64,000 nt of DNA, taken from contig NZ_JAJFAT010000012.1 in NCBI RefSeq assembly GCF_020711195.1, forward strand, positions 1 to 64,000, given 5' to 3'. The position numbers and the translations under genes were made by a program. Numbering within the stretch: position 1 is the stretch's first letter; every line of letters begins with the position of its first letter. This DNA is from Halanaerobium polyolivorans. GTDB taxonomy: Bacteria > Bacillota > Halanaerobiia > Halanaerobiales > Halanaerobiaceae. This document shows positions 17,066-25,619 of this stretch, piece after piece. The notes under the pieces are model-generated. The model was not told where the DNA came from. It made no database searches and worked only from the letters and a program-made list of their open reading frames with translations.

Positions 17066-18061
17066 TTAGGCTGTCTCTCTTTTGATAAGACTTAAATCTA
17101 ATTCTTTTTCAAAACGTTCTTTTAAATCTCCTTCAATTGCTTTTAGCAGAACCTCTATTGTCAGCTGGCCAAGTTTATACATCGGCTGCCAGATAGTAGT
17201 AATTTTTAAATACTTAGCAAGTTCTATATTATCATATCCTATTAAAGCAATATCATCAGGAGCTTTTAAAGCTCTTTCTTCTAATGCTTGTATAGCACCT
17301 ATGGCTTGATTATCAGATGCTGCAAAAACAGCACTAGGCCATTGAGATCGCGGCAATTCTAATAATTCCTGCATAGATTGATAGCCATCTTCTGCATAGA
17401 AATCACTCTCAATAATATATTTTTCATCAAGATCAAGCTTATGTTTTTTAAAGGCTTTTTTTACTCCTTGAAATCTCTCTTGAGCATTATAGTGCTCAGG
17501 ATCTCCATTGATAAAGGCTATTTTTTGATGACCAGAATTGAATAAATAGTCAACTGCCATTTCTGCCCCCTTTATATTATCAAAATAGATGGAATGGAAA
17601 TCCTTTGACCTTTCATCAGCGATTACAACAGGCATCTCACTTTCTAAAAGCTCTTGATAATTGCTATTAGAGATATTCATTGTAATTGCTGCGATTCCAT
17701 CAACTTTACGGCTGTGAACTATATCCATTATTTTAGAAATTCTCTTTTCATCTACATCTATTTTATATAATATCAAATCTACTTCTTTTTTTTCTAAACT
17801 ATCCTGAATTCCTTTTAAAACTTCAACAAAGAAATGATCCACAAAACTAGGTAAAATAACGGCTACAGCATTTGATTTTTGTTTTGCTAGATTTTGAGCA
17901 ACTTTGCTGGGGCGATAATCCAGTTCGTTCATTACCTGAATGATCTTATCTCTTGTTTCTGCTTTGACTTTATCACTATCATTGATCACTCTTGAAACTG
18001 TTGCAATTCCAACCCCCGCTTTTTTTGCTACATCATAGATATTTGTTTTGTCTTTAGCCAT
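17066..18061 (-). CDS. LacI-family transcriptional regulator
   Basis: 331-aa repressor. The N-terminal helix-turn-helix reads NIYDVAKKAGVGIATVSRVI, followed by a hinge helix near YRPSKVAQNLA and a periplasmic-binding-type effector domain (about 60-331) with motifs such as IAFINGDPEHYNAQERFQG and AVFAASDNQAIGAIQAL. AAAGGA precedes the ATG. It sits between the sugar-binding protein and the GH13 gene, so an alpha-gluco-oligosaccharide or derived sugar is the likely inducer. The operator at 19501-19514 is its most probable target. Confidence 0.9.
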   Translation of the reverse strand: MAKDKTNIYDVAKKAGVGIATVSRVINDSDKVKAETRDKIIQVMNELDYRPSKVAQNLAKQKSNAVAVILPSFVDHFFVEVLKGIQDSLEKKEVDLILYKIDVDEKRISKIMDIVHSRKVDGIAAITMNISNSNYQELLESEMPVVIADERSKDFHSIYFDNIKGAEMAVDYLFNSGHQKIAFINGDPEHYNAQERFQGVKKAFKKHKLDLDEKYIIESDFYAEDGYQSMQELLELPRSQWPSAVFAASDNQAIGAIQALEERALKAPDDIALIGYDNIELAKYLKITTIWQPMYKLGQLTIEVLLKAIEGDLKERFEKELDLSLIKRETA

Positions 18062-18134
18062 AATAGAATATCCTTTCGTGTATTCTAAAAAAGATTTGCG
18101 TAATTTAAATTAAAGCGAAAATATTTTTTATTTT

Positions 18135-18166
18135 AAAATCAGGACCCCACTGAGAGATCCTGATTT
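18135..18166 (-). terminator. Hairpin between the sugar-binding protein and the LacI gene
   Basis: AAAATCAGGA and TCCTGATTTT form a 10-bp stem about 15 bp past the stop codon. It probably ends most transcripts from the binding-protein promoter, so regulator and glucosidase would be made at lower levels by read-through. Confidence 0.7.
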
Positions 18167-18182
18167 TATATAATAATTAAAT

Positions 18183-19466
18183 TTATTCTAGCTCACCAGT
18201 TTCAAAACCCAATAAATCTTCTAAATCCATTTCTAAATATTCAAGAGCAGTGCTTGCCCCAAGATCACCTGTTAAAACAAAGTATATATTCTCAGAAATC
18301 AAGGAAGAAACCTCATTATATAATTCACCTGTCTGACTTGAAGGACGTGGTACTGCATTTTCAAAAACCTCATATAAATCCTCAAAAAACGGATTTGCTG
18401 CTAAAACTTCTTCATCTTCATAAAGTTCTTCTATAGTTGGATTAAAAGCACCTTCAACAGCTCTCATTTTTTGTATTCTAGGTCCTGCCATAAATAGTGC
18501 TAATTCAGCTGCCAGTTCTTTATTTTCACTAAATCTGCTTACAGCTAAATTCCAGCCTCCTAAAGCTGCTGAACTTTCTCCTTGTTCTCCTGCAGGTAAT
18601 GGAGCAAGATCAAATTTTCCAGCAACAGCCTTTCCTTCTTCTGAAGCTAGAGCATATACATAAGGCCAGTTGCGTAAAAAGGCAGCATTACCAGCTTCAA
18701 AAATTATTCTTGAGCTTTCTTCAACAAGGCCGGTTGTTTCTGGTGGAGAAATCTCTCCTATCCAGTTTCCGGCTCTATTTACTGCTTCAACCGCCTGTTC
18801 ATTATTAACAGTAATTTCTCCCTCTTCACTTATAATTCTGCCTCCCCCGTGAGAATGAATCCATTCTAGAGCATTACAGGTTAGACCCTCATAGTCATAT
18901 CCCTGCCAGACATATCCCCAAAAATCAGGATTATCTTCTCTTTCACCTGCTTGAATTACTGCAGCCATCTCTTCTAATTCATCCCAAGTTTGAGGAGGAC
19001 CATCAAAGCCATATTCTTCTAAAAGATCAGTTCTATAATAGAGTAAACCAGCATCTGTAAACCAAGGTATGGCTGCTAATTCACCATCAATAGTATTATT
19101 TTCTATCATTGCAGCAAAATGTTGATCAGCTATTTCTTCAGCTCCATATTCATTTAAATCAACTAAGTAATGACTAAATTCTCCAGGCCAGATTACATCA
19201 ATTTGATAAACATCGATCTCAGGGCTTTCCCGATCTAAGTGTTGCAGGAAAACAGATCTTCTTTCATCAGAGGTTTCAGGTGCAGCTTGAATATTTACTG
19301 TCACACCCGGATTTTCCTCTTCAAAAATCTCTGCAGCCCTCTCAGCTAATTCCTGTTCAATCCCAACAGTACCTACAGCCATGGTAATTTCCACTTCTTC
19401 TGCCAAAACTAATGGGTTGAGAGCAAAGATCATCAAAATAAAAAATATAAATAATGTCTTTTTCAT
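18183..19466 (-). CDS. Sugar ABC transporter substrate-binding protein (family 1)
   Basis: About 427-aa periplasmic binding protein of the maltose/trehalose type. A signal peptide covers the first 22 residues (KKTLFIFFILMIF core, cut near LVLAEE) with no lipobox Cys. The mature part has ITMAVGTVGIEQELAERAA, DVYQIDVIWPGEF and an aromatic-rich cleft (WFTDAGLLYYRTDLL). Start: ATG at 19466 with GGGGGG upstream; an in-frame start 23 codons earlier would run through the promoter and operator. No permease genes accompany it, so it must use membrane partners encoded elsewhere. Strong sigma-A promoter with an overlapping LacI-type operator. Confidence 0.88.
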   Translation of the reverse strand: MKKTLFIFFILMIFALNPLVLAEEVEITMAVGTVGIEQELAERAAEIFEEENPGVTVNIQAAPETSDERRSVFLQHLDRESPEIDVYQIDVIWPGEFSHYLVDLNEYGAEEIADQHFAAMIENNTIDGELAAIPWFTDAGLLYYRTDLLEEYGFDGPPQTWDELEEMAAVIQAGEREDNPDFWGYVWQGYDYEGLTCNALEWIHSHGGGRIISEEGEITVNNEQAVEAVNRAGNWIGEISPPETTGLVEESSRIIFEAGNAAFLRNWPYVYALASEEGKAVAGKFDLAPLPAGEQGESSAALGGWNLAVSRFSENKELAAELALFMAGPRIQKMRAVEGAFNPTIEELYEDEEVLAANPFFEDLYEVFENAVPRPSSQTGELYNEVSSLISENIYFVLTGDLGASTALEYLEMDLEDLLGFETGELE

Positions 19467-19500
19467 TTTAACCCCCCTAGAATTGTTAAAAAAGATATTT

Positions 19501-19514
19501 TGGAACCGCTTCCA
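19501..19514. promoter_or_regulatory. LacI-family operator
   Basis: TGGAACCGCTTCCA, a 14-bp palindrome with the central CG typical of LacI-family sites and one mismatched pair. It begins seven bases after the -10 box, covering the likely transcription start, so binding would block initiation. A CcpA (cre) role is also conceivable. Confidence 0.7.
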
Positions 19515-19521
19515 TAAATCT

Positions 19522-19550
19522 AGTATAACAAGCAATAATTATATTGTCAA
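19522..19550 (-). promoter_or_regulatory. Sigma-A promoter of the sugar-binding protein gene
   Basis: Minus strand TTGACA, 17 bp, TATACT: a near-perfect housekeeping promoter directly upstream of the LacI-type operator. Confidence 0.8.
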
Positions 19551-19578
19551 AAAAATATTAATACTTTTCTGACAAAGA

Positions 19579-19605
19579 AAAACCAGGGTTAAAAACCCTG
19601 GTTTT
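19579..19605. terminator. Terminator after the 46-aa small gene
   Basis: AAAACCAGGG paired with CCCTGGTTTT (10 bp, 7-base loop). On the minus strand it is followed by TTTCTTTG, and on the plus strand by a shorter T run. It lies 22 bp after the small gene's stop. Confidence 0.8.
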
Positions 19606-19626
19606 AGTCTTTGTTTATTTCTTTAA

Positions 19627-19767
19627 TTAGTAACCACTCAACATGTAGTAGTCAATCATAGCTCTGTTTTTAATTTTGTCATGTCTAAGATCGGTGTCAG
19701 AACTAACGCTTTTCTTAACCTCTAATCTGCCTCTGTAATTTTTCCGTTGCTTGAGAAATTTTTTCAC
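19627..19767 (-). CDS. Small basic protein, 46 aa, unknown function
   Basis: GTG-started reading frame of 46 aa beginning VKKFLKQRKNYRGRLE and ending MIDYYMLSGY. GGGGGG lies seven bases before the GTG, the same kind of ribosome site used by tupB, lysO and nikR here. It is very rich in Lys and Arg in its first half and has an aromatic C-terminus; no membrane segment or known motif is seen. It sits in a complete small unit: a TTGCAA-17-TATAAT promoter, a leader with two hairpins, the frame and a terminator. I do not recognise the family. The context makes a real gene likely, though the transcript itself could be the functional product. Confidence 0.6.
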   Translation of the reverse strand: MKKFLKQRKNYRGRLEVKKSVSSDTDLRHDKIKNRAMIDYYMLSGY

Positions 19768-19800
19768 GATGATGCCCCCCTTAATAAATTGATTTTATTG

Positions 19801-19890
19801 AGGGAACATACTCGCTACACAGCTGCTTTGTTCCAAAACTAAACCACCGACCTAATAAAGCACTCTGCTACTAATCTTTCTGTCGGTTCA
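19801..19890 (-). ncRNA. Structured 5' leader of unknown class
   Basis: Two hairpins on the minus strand before the 46-aa frame: ACCGAC/GTCGGT (arms 19882-19887 and 19846-19851) and GGAACA/TGTTCC (arms 19829-19834 and 19803-19808), both with long loops carrying AGCAG or GTAGC segments. I could not match it to a riboswitch class I know (not AdoCbl, T-box, c-di-GMP or SRP RNA). Confidence 0.4.
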
Positions 19891-19895
19891 CCTTG

Positions 19896-19924
19896 ATTAT
19901 ACAATTATAATAATACTTTTGCAA
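19896..19924 (-). promoter_or_regulatory. Sigma-A promoter of the small gene
   Basis: Minus strand TTGCAA, 17 bp, TATAAT, placed directly before the structured leader and 27 bp from the nitrilase stop codon. Confidence 0.6.
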
Positions 19925-19950
19925 GAGAAAAAAGAAAATATTTATAATTT

Positions 19951-20754
19951 TCAGTATTTATATTTATTATATAATTCTGCTCTCCTGTGAGCAAGGAAAT
20001 ATCCCATTTTCAAGTCTTTTATTCTGCTTATTTTTTCAGACTCTAATAAAGCCACAGTATAGCTTTCTTCAGCAGCAGAACTTTGAGCAAGAACTTTTCC
20101 TTTAGGATCTATAATTAAAGCTGTTCCTTCCATTCCTGACTCTTGATTAACTAAATTTGCTGCAATAAGATAACAGCTATTATCATAGGCCCTAGCCTGT
20201 AAAAATCTTAAAAAACGCTCTTTTTTGCTCAGACAATCTTCCCTAGGACTGGCAAAAGCAACAAATATTATTTCTGCCCCTTTTAAAGCTTGAATAGTAC
20301 TAAGCTCAGGAAAATGGCTGTCATAACAAATTTGCATAGCAATTTTAGTGTTCTTTACTGTAAAAACTTCTATTTCTTGACCGGCAGAAAATATTTTGCT
20401 TTCATTTGGACTCAAATGGGTTTTTCTATATTTAGCAAGAATACCATCTGAAGAAATTAGAAGCTGGGTAATATAATAATTAGCAGCTTCTTTTTCAGCT
20501 AAGCCGACTATAAGAATTTGCTGATATTCTTCAGCAATTAAGCTAAGTTCCTTAACTGCTGAAGAATTAGTATTGAGAGCATAATCTTTAATTCTAGGCT
20601 CATTAGAATAGCCTGTTACTGCCATTTCGGGAAAAAGAATTATCTCAGCTTTATCCTGCAGTTTAGCTGTCCACTTTCTTATATTTTTAATATTTTTTCT
20701 AATATTAAAAGCTTCTGACTCAAAATTTACTGCAGCAGCTCTCAAATCTTCCAT
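19951..20754 (-). CDS. Carbon-nitrogen hydrolase (nitrilase superfamily)
   Basis: 267-aa amidase-type enzyme with the full Glu-Lys-Cys triad: Glu in ILFPEMAVTGYS (about 43), Lys in KYRKTHLSPNE, Cys in MQICYDSHFPEL. Substrate unknown; relatives include omega-amidase, NAD synthetase-type and carbamoylputrescine amidases. GGGAG precedes the ATG. It begins 30 bp after btuB with no terminator between, so it is probably the last gene of the B12-uptake transcript, which raises the idea of a role in corrinoid side-chain amide handling. That link is only positional. Confidence 0.8.
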   Translation of the reverse strand: MEDLRAAAVNFESEAFNIRKNIKNIRKWTAKLQDKAEIILFPEMAVTGYSNEPRIKDYALNTNSSAVKELSLIAEEYQQILIVGLAEKEAANYYITQLLISSDGILAKYRKTHLSPNESKIFSAGQEIEVFTVKNTKIAMQICYDSHFPELSTIQALKGAEIIFVAFASPREDCLSKKERFLRFLQARAYDNSCYLIAANLVNQESGMEGTALIIDPKGKVLAQSSAAEESYTVALLESEKISRIKDLKMGYFLAHRRAELYNKYKY

Positions 20755-20784
20755 TATCTTTGGCTCCCTTCATTATATAGCTAT

Positions 20785-22575
20785 TTAAAATCTCCTGCTT
20801 ATTTCAAAGCCATAATTTCTTCCTGCTGTTTCAGTTCCAGCTGAACTTTCATATTCTTCATCAAAAAGATTATTGATCGATAATTTAAATTCTGTATCTC
20901 TAAATACCTCTCTGCTTAGGGTTAAATCACTGACAATATAGCTGTCTAAAACTTCTCCATCTTCTCTTTCACCAAGATATTTATTGTCAAGACGCAGATT
21001 AAAATTATCACCACTATAATCAAAAGCCAAGTTAAAGCTGTGTTCAGGTCTTAAAGGAAGCTTTTCACCACTTTCTTCATCAACTGCATCTAAATACATG
21101 TAGCTGAGATCAAGACTAAGATCAGCCGTTATTGCATAGGCCAAAACAACTTCTCCACCCTGAATAGTTGCTTCACCAATATTTTGTTGTATTCTCACAT
21201 CATCAACAAGTTCACGGTCAATTAAATCTTCCACTTCTCTTCTAAAGAGATTTAGTTCTGCCCTAGTCCTTCCCTCTATATAGCGCAGTCCTGTTTCATA
21301 ATTACGTGATCTTTCTGGATCTAAATCAGGATTACCTTCTACAGGAATAGTTCCCATTCTTGTCTCAGGAAGATATAATTCTGCATAATCAGGTGCTCTA
21401 AAGGCCTCTCCAGCTGAAGCAAAAAAGCTTAAATTAGGATTTAATAAATAATTTATTCCCACTTTTGGGCTGAACTCTGAACCAAATTCATCATGAATAT
21501 CATAACGGCCGCTGATATGAATTCTGGTTTTATCATTGAACTGCCAATTATCTTGTACAAATACTGCCCCTTCAACATTGCTTCTTTGATCATATGTGTC
21601 ACTATCAATAGAGCTTCTAGCAATATTAAAGCCATAACTTAAGTTATGATTATCATAATAATTTCTGCGGTTAAAGTCTAAATAGATTTTGTCAGTCTCA
21701 TGAATTCTCCTACCGCTTCTTCCAGAATCATCTGTATAGGTATGCTCATGATAGGATAATTTTAAGCTCTGCTCCATAGCTTCCTGATTAAGATCCCAGT
21801 TGAAATTTAAATTTAAATCTTCATAATTTCTATCTCTTGGGTCACCTCTATCGGTATCAGTATATCTTAAAGAAGCTCCTATTTGGGAATGATTATCTAG
21901 CTTATAATCAAATTTAGTAAATAAAGAACTTTGTTTTGTTTGATCTTCATTAAAGCCATCACTCCGATAATTTTTAGCCATTAAATTGTAGCTTAAATTA
22001 TCTGAAAAGCCAAAATGATTCAGATTATAGCTTTGAGTATTATATGAAGCAAAGTTTGTTCTTAAATTTGTAAACTCCAGATCTTCTTCACCACTTCTGG
22101 TAGTAATACTTATTAAGCCACCAACTGCATTTGCTCCATATTGAGCTGAAGCAGGACCCTTGACTATCTCTATATCTTCAATTAGTTCTGCCGGGATTAG
22201 TGATAGATCAAATCTACCTGTTCTTAGATCATTTAAGGGCTGTCCATCAACCAAAACTAAAACCTGATTGGGAGCAGAGCCTCTAATACTGGCATTTTTT
22301 TCTGCATCTTCATTTCCATCACCTGTAAAAAGCTTAACACCTGGAACATAAGTTAATATATCAGCTGCAGTTTCTACATTTCTTTTTTCTATATCTTCTC
22401 TTGTGATAACTTCTATTGAATTAGAAGATTCTAAAAGTCTTTCTCGATGTCTTAATGCCCTAACAACAATTTCCTCTAGTTCTAGAACTTCTGTATTTTC
22501 TTCTGCCATCACTACTGCCGTCAATGAAGTTATGATTAAAAACAAGATTAATAATGTAATTGTATATTTTTTCAA
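20785..22575 (-). CDS. btuB: TonB-dependent outer-membrane receptor, BtuB-like
   Basis: 596-aa outer-membrane active transporter for cobalamin. Order: signal peptide (cut near VMAEE), TonB-box-like LEEIVVRA, plug domain about 45-155 (SSNSIEVITREDIEKRN, NASIRGSAPNQVLVLVDG, IEIVKGPASAQYGANAVGG), then a 22-strand-type barrel ending in an aromatic Phe (EISRRF), the outer-membrane insertion signal. Length is close to E. coli BtuB. Start: TTG with GGGAGG upstream. It follows btuD by 29 bp in the riboswitch-led btuFCD transcript, which supports cobalamin as substrate. TonB/ExbBD are not in this window. Finding such a receptor in a Firmicute genome implies a diderm envelope. Confidence 0.88.
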   Translation of the reverse strand: MKKYTITLLILFLIITSLTAVVMAEENTEVLELEEIVVRALRHRERLLESSNSIEVITREDIEKRNVETAADILTYVPGVKLFTGDGNEDAEKNASIRGSAPNQVLVLVDGQPLNDLRTGRFDLSLIPAELIEDIEIVKGPASAQYGANAVGGLISITTRSGEEDLEFTNLRTNFASYNTQSYNLNHFGFSDNLSYNLMAKNYRSDGFNEDQTKQSSLFTKFDYKLDNHSQIGASLRYTDTDRGDPRDRNYEDLNLNFNWDLNQEAMEQSLKLSYHEHTYTDDSGRSGRRIHETDKIYLDFNRRNYYDNHNLSYGFNIARSSIDSDTYDQRSNVEGAVFVQDNWQFNDKTRIHISGRYDIHDEFGSEFSPKVGINYLLNPNLSFFASAGEAFRAPDYAELYLPETRMGTIPVEGNPDLDPERSRNYETGLRYIEGRTRAELNLFRREVEDLIDRELVDDVRIQQNIGEATIQGGEVVLAYAITADLSLDLSYMYLDAVDEESGEKLPLRPEHSFNLAFDYSGDNFNLRLDNKYLGEREDGEVLDSYIVSDLTLSREVFRDTEFKLSINNLFDEEYESSAGTETAGRNYGFEISRRF

Positions 22576-22604
22576 TTTATACCTCCCATGTTTTTTAAAA
22601 ATTA

Positions 22605-23375
22605 TTAGCTGCTCAATTCTATAGGCATGATCAACATCCCCTTAGAACTTTCCACTATCTCAACTTTAACCCCATATGTTGCTTCCATATTTTCTTCTGT
22701 AAACACCTCCTCTGCTTTACCGGAAATATATTTTCCTTTTTCAGCTATTAAAAATATATAATCAGAAAATCTAGCTGCTAAATTTAAATCATGGATTGCC
22801 ATCACTACTGCTGCATTTTCCTCTTTAGCTAGTTCAGTAATAATATTCATTACCTCTAATTGATGATTTAAATCTAAATTTGAAGTTGGTTCATCAAGTA
22901 AAAAGATAGAGGGTTTTTGAGCTAGACTTCTGGCAATTGCTACTTTTTGCATTTCTCCACCACTTAAATTACTGACCTCTCTTTCTGCTAATTTTTGAAG
23001 ATTTAATTTCTCCAGTATTTCTTGAACAATAATTTTATCTTCTTGTCTTACTTTCCAGTTAAAATATGGCTTCCTCCCCAGTAGAATACTCTCATAAACA
23101 CTAATCGAAAAACTATTTCTTTGGGTTTGTGGAACATAGCCTAACTCTTTAGCCAGTTCTTTCGCTTCTATAGAAAGAGTGTTTTTGCCATCTAGGTAAA
23201 CAAAGCCTGAATCAGCCTGATATATATTTGATAAACATTTAATCAAGGTTGATTTTCCAATTCCATTGGGACCGACCAGAGAAATAATCTTTCCCTTTTC
23301 TATTTCTAAAGATAATTCATCAAAAACCGCGGTGTCTTGATAGCAAAATTTGATTTTATCAGCTTTCATTTTCAT
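22605..23375 (-). CDS. btuD: Cobalamin ABC importer ATPase
   Basis: About 256-aa ABC ATPase of the FepC/BtuD type: Walker A GPNGIGKSTLIK, signature LSGGEMQKVAIARSL, Walker B IFLLDEPTSNLD, switch His in VVMAIHDLNLAARF. Start: ATG at 23375 forming an ATGA overlap with the btuC stop and with AAGGAG nine bases upstream; an earlier TTG is too close to that site. Substrate assignment comes from the AdoCbl riboswitch in front of the operon and from btuB behind it. Confidence 0.88.
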   Translation of the reverse strand: MKMKADKIKFCYQDTAVFDELSLEIEKGKIISLVGPNGIGKSTLIKCLSNIYQADSGFVYLDGKNTLSIEAKELAKELGYVPQTQRNSFSISVYESILLGRKPYFNWKVRQEDKIIVQEILEKLNLQKLAEREVSNLSGGEMQKVAIARSLAQKPSIFLLDEPTSNLDLNHQLEVMNIITELAKEENAAVVMAIHDLNLAARFSDYIFLIAEKGKYISGKAEEVFTEENMEATYGVKVEIVESSKGMLIMPIELSS

Positions 23376-24451
23376 GACCAATAACTCCTTCGCTTTTTAA
23401 TTAACATATAGATAAAAAATGGAGCACCAAAAAATGAGGTGATAATACCTACCGGTAATTCAGCAGGACTAATTATCAATCTGGCAGCTGTATCTGCTCC
23501 CAGTAAAAATAGTGCTCCAGCTAAACCTGAGCTGATTGTCAAAAATCTATTATCATTACCAATTATCATTCTACAGATATGGGGAGCAACCAGGCCCACA
23601 AAACCAATAATCCCAGTAAAAGCAACTACAGAACTGGTTAAAAATGCTGCTGTTACGGTGCCGATTCTTCTTAACTTTCTAATATCAATTCCCAGGTTTT
23701 GGGCCACCTCTTCTCCAGCTGAAAGAGCATTTACATCCCATGATATTTTTAGAAGTAAGATTAGGGATAAAATTAATATTGGGGTTAAGATAAAGATATC
23801 TCTCCATTCAGCCTGATAAAAACCTCCCATTAACCAGATTGCAAGTTCACGCAGCTGTTCATGGTCAGTAACATATCTGAGAAAAGATACTCCGGCTGAA
23901 AATAAATAACCAAGGGCCACTCCTGCTAAAATAAGCATTGCTGAACTACCTTCTTTTAAAGATACAATTAAATTGATGATTAATATTGTCAGCAGACCAA
24001 AAGAAAATGCACCTAATATAATAACCCAGGAACTATAAGCAGTGAAGATAGTTTTAAAAATAACATCTCCTAAGACTATTGCTGCTGCAGCTCCAAAAGC
24101 AGAACCAGAGGCAATTCCTAAAGTATATGGGCTGGCAAGTGGGTTTTTTAAAATTGACTGCATAATACTACCTGAAGATCCTAATGCTAAGCCTGTTATA
24201 ATGGCTAAAGCGATTCTCGGCAATCTTAAATTCATCACAATACCTCTACTAAAACTACTATAATCCTGGCTGCCTATGCCAAATAGCTCACCAAAAAGGA
24301 CTTTAATTGTATCACCGAAAGTAATACTTGCCACACCTAAAGTAATAGAAAAAATAGTTACTATCACTAAGAGGAATATTAAAAACAATAGAAATATCAT
24401 TCTTTTTTTAAAAGCTCGATCATAATAATTTTCAGATCCTATCTTCTGCAT
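23372..24451 (-). CDS. btuC: Cobalamin ABC importer permease (FecCD family)
   Basis: 359-aa inner-membrane permease with about ten transmembrane helices. FecCD motifs: RLPRIALAIITGLALGSSG, LKNPLASPYTLGI, GFVGLVAPHICRMIIGNDNR, LPVGIITSFFGAPFF. The ATG lies 12 bases after GGGGG. Second gene of the btuFCDB transcript, 42 bp after btuF and overlapping btuD by 4 bases. A paralogous permease with the same motifs is found at 61200-62276 in the NikR cluster. Confidence 0.88.
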   Translation of the reverse strand: MQKIGSENYYDRAFKKRMIFLLFLIFLLVIVTIFSITLGVASITFGDTIKVLFGELFGIGSQDYSSFSRGIVMNLRLPRIALAIITGLALGSSGSIMQSILKNPLASPYTLGIASGSAFGAAAAIVLGDVIFKTIFTAYSSWVIILGAFSFGLLTILIINLIVSLKEGSSAMLILAGVALGYLFSAGVSFLRYVTDHEQLRELAIWLMGGFYQAEWRDIFILTPILILSLILLLKISWDVNALSAGEEVAQNLGIDIRKLRRIGTVTAAFLTSSVVAFTGIIGFVGLVAPHICRMIIGNDNRFLTISSGLAGALFLLGADTAARLIISPAELPVGIITSFFGAPFFIYMLIKKRRSYWS

Positions 24452-24493
24452 ATATAATTACTGCCCCCTAAGTCTACCGCTTGATAGCTAAAA

Positions 24494-25501
24494 TTAATCA
24501 TTTGGATAAACTGCAATATCAAATTCCTCTTGCTCAAAAAATCTTTTTAACATTTCTTCTCTAATTAAACCTGGTTCTATATCAGCGAAAATATCAGGAT
24601 GAAAAAATTTAGCATAATATAATTTGCCTATGATAGAAAATATACCATTTTGTACATCCCAGGATATAATATGGACTCGTTCATCCTGAACTGCATTAGT
24701 ATCTTTTAAAGCATTTCTATTCATCAGCTCATTTCTAGAATTCTGCATATCGGCTAAAGAATCATCTCTGCTAGCCATCTTTATAATTACATCGGGATTT
24801 TCTTCCCAGACAAATTCACTTGAAACTACCGGATAACTCCCTTCTAAATCATGGGCAATATTTATCCCCCCAGCAAAATCTATTAATGGATCTACTGTTG
24901 CTTTTGAGGTTCCGGTTCTAAATTTACCCCTCCATTCCCAATAAACTAATGGTCTTTGCTCTCTTTCTACAGCAGCCAATCTATTTTCTATTAACTCCTC
25001 ATATTCAGACATAAAAGCTTTAAGCTCTTCCGCCTTTTCTGAGTTATCTAATATTAAAGCAAAGTTATCTATTACCTGATTTAATCTATCTGGATCTGAG
25101 GTGCTCTCAACAACCACATCAATACCAAAGGATTCAAAAACTTTTCTGTTTCTATCACTTAGCATAGTATCTGCAATAATCAAGTCAGGTTCAAGTTCAA
25201 GTACAGCCTCTATTTGAGGCCTATTTGAAGAACTACCTACAACCGGAATGTCTTGGGCAGAACTCAATAAATCGGCATCCATTTCAGTTCTAGCTACGAC
25301 CTTTTCTTCGCCTCCCAAAATTATCAAGATCTCTATCATGGCTGGACTCATACAGATAATTCTTTCAACTGGAGTATCTATTTCCACTAGCTCTGCTTGA
25401 TAATCTTCAATTACTATTTTTTCAGCTGCTGCATTGTTAAAAGAAAAGATTAAAATTAAAAGCAAAAATAATGTAAGTACTGAAGTAATTTTTTTAAGCA
25501 A
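24494..25501 (-). CDS. btuF: Periplasmic cobalamin-binding protein, BtuF-like
   Basis: 335-aa class III solute-binding protein. Signal peptide of about 26 residues (cut near NNAAAEK, no lipobox). Two lobes: PVERIICMSPAMIEILIILG at about 40-65 and LVYWEWRGKFRTGTSKATVD in the second half, joined by a long helix. Start: TTG with GGAGG nine bases upstream. First gene after the AdoCbl riboswitch leader, which supports corrinoid binding over siderophore binding. Confidence 0.85.
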   Translation of the reverse strand: MLKKITSVLTLFLLLILIFSFNNAAAEKIVIEDYQAELVEIDTPVERIICMSPAMIEILIILGGEEKVVARTEMDADLLSSAQDIPVVGSSSNRPQIEAVLELEPDLIIADTMLSDRNRKVFESFGIDVVVESTSDPDRLNQVIDNFALILDNSEKAEELKAFMSEYEELIENRLAAVEREQRPLVYWEWRGKFRTGTSKATVDPLIDFAGGINIAHDLEGSYPVVSSEFVWEENPDVIIKMASRDDSLADMQNSRNELMNRNALKDTNAVQDERVHIISWDVQNGIFSIIGKLYYAKFFHPDIFADIEPGLIREEMLKRFFEQEEFDIAVYPND

Positions 25502-25531
25502 TTTAATCTACCTCCTCCTCCTAAAGGAATT

Positions 25532-25562
25532 AAAAAAACCTTATCTTTTCGGTAAGATAAGG
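25532..25562 (-). terminator. Riboswitch 1 terminator
   Basis: Minus strand CCTTATCTT, loop ACCGAA, AAGATAAGG, then seven T. It lies about 30 bp before the btuF start. Just upstream GTATGGTTT pairs with AAACTATAC (one G-U) to form a competing hairpin. Confidence 0.9.
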
Positions 25563-25619
25563 GTATAGTTTGAGCATAAAAACCATACTGTTCTTGTGAC
25601 AGAAGAGACAGTGGAAAAT

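Noticed and set aside
19801-19890. T-box, cobalamin or c-di-GMP riboswitch before the small gene
   Set aside because: None of the diagnostic cores (T-box AGGGTGGNACCGCG, B12 box, GEMM core) is present; kept only as an unknown structured leader.
23439-23816. 125-codon plus-strand frame
   Set aside because: Antisense to btuC; shadow of a hydrophobic permease gene.
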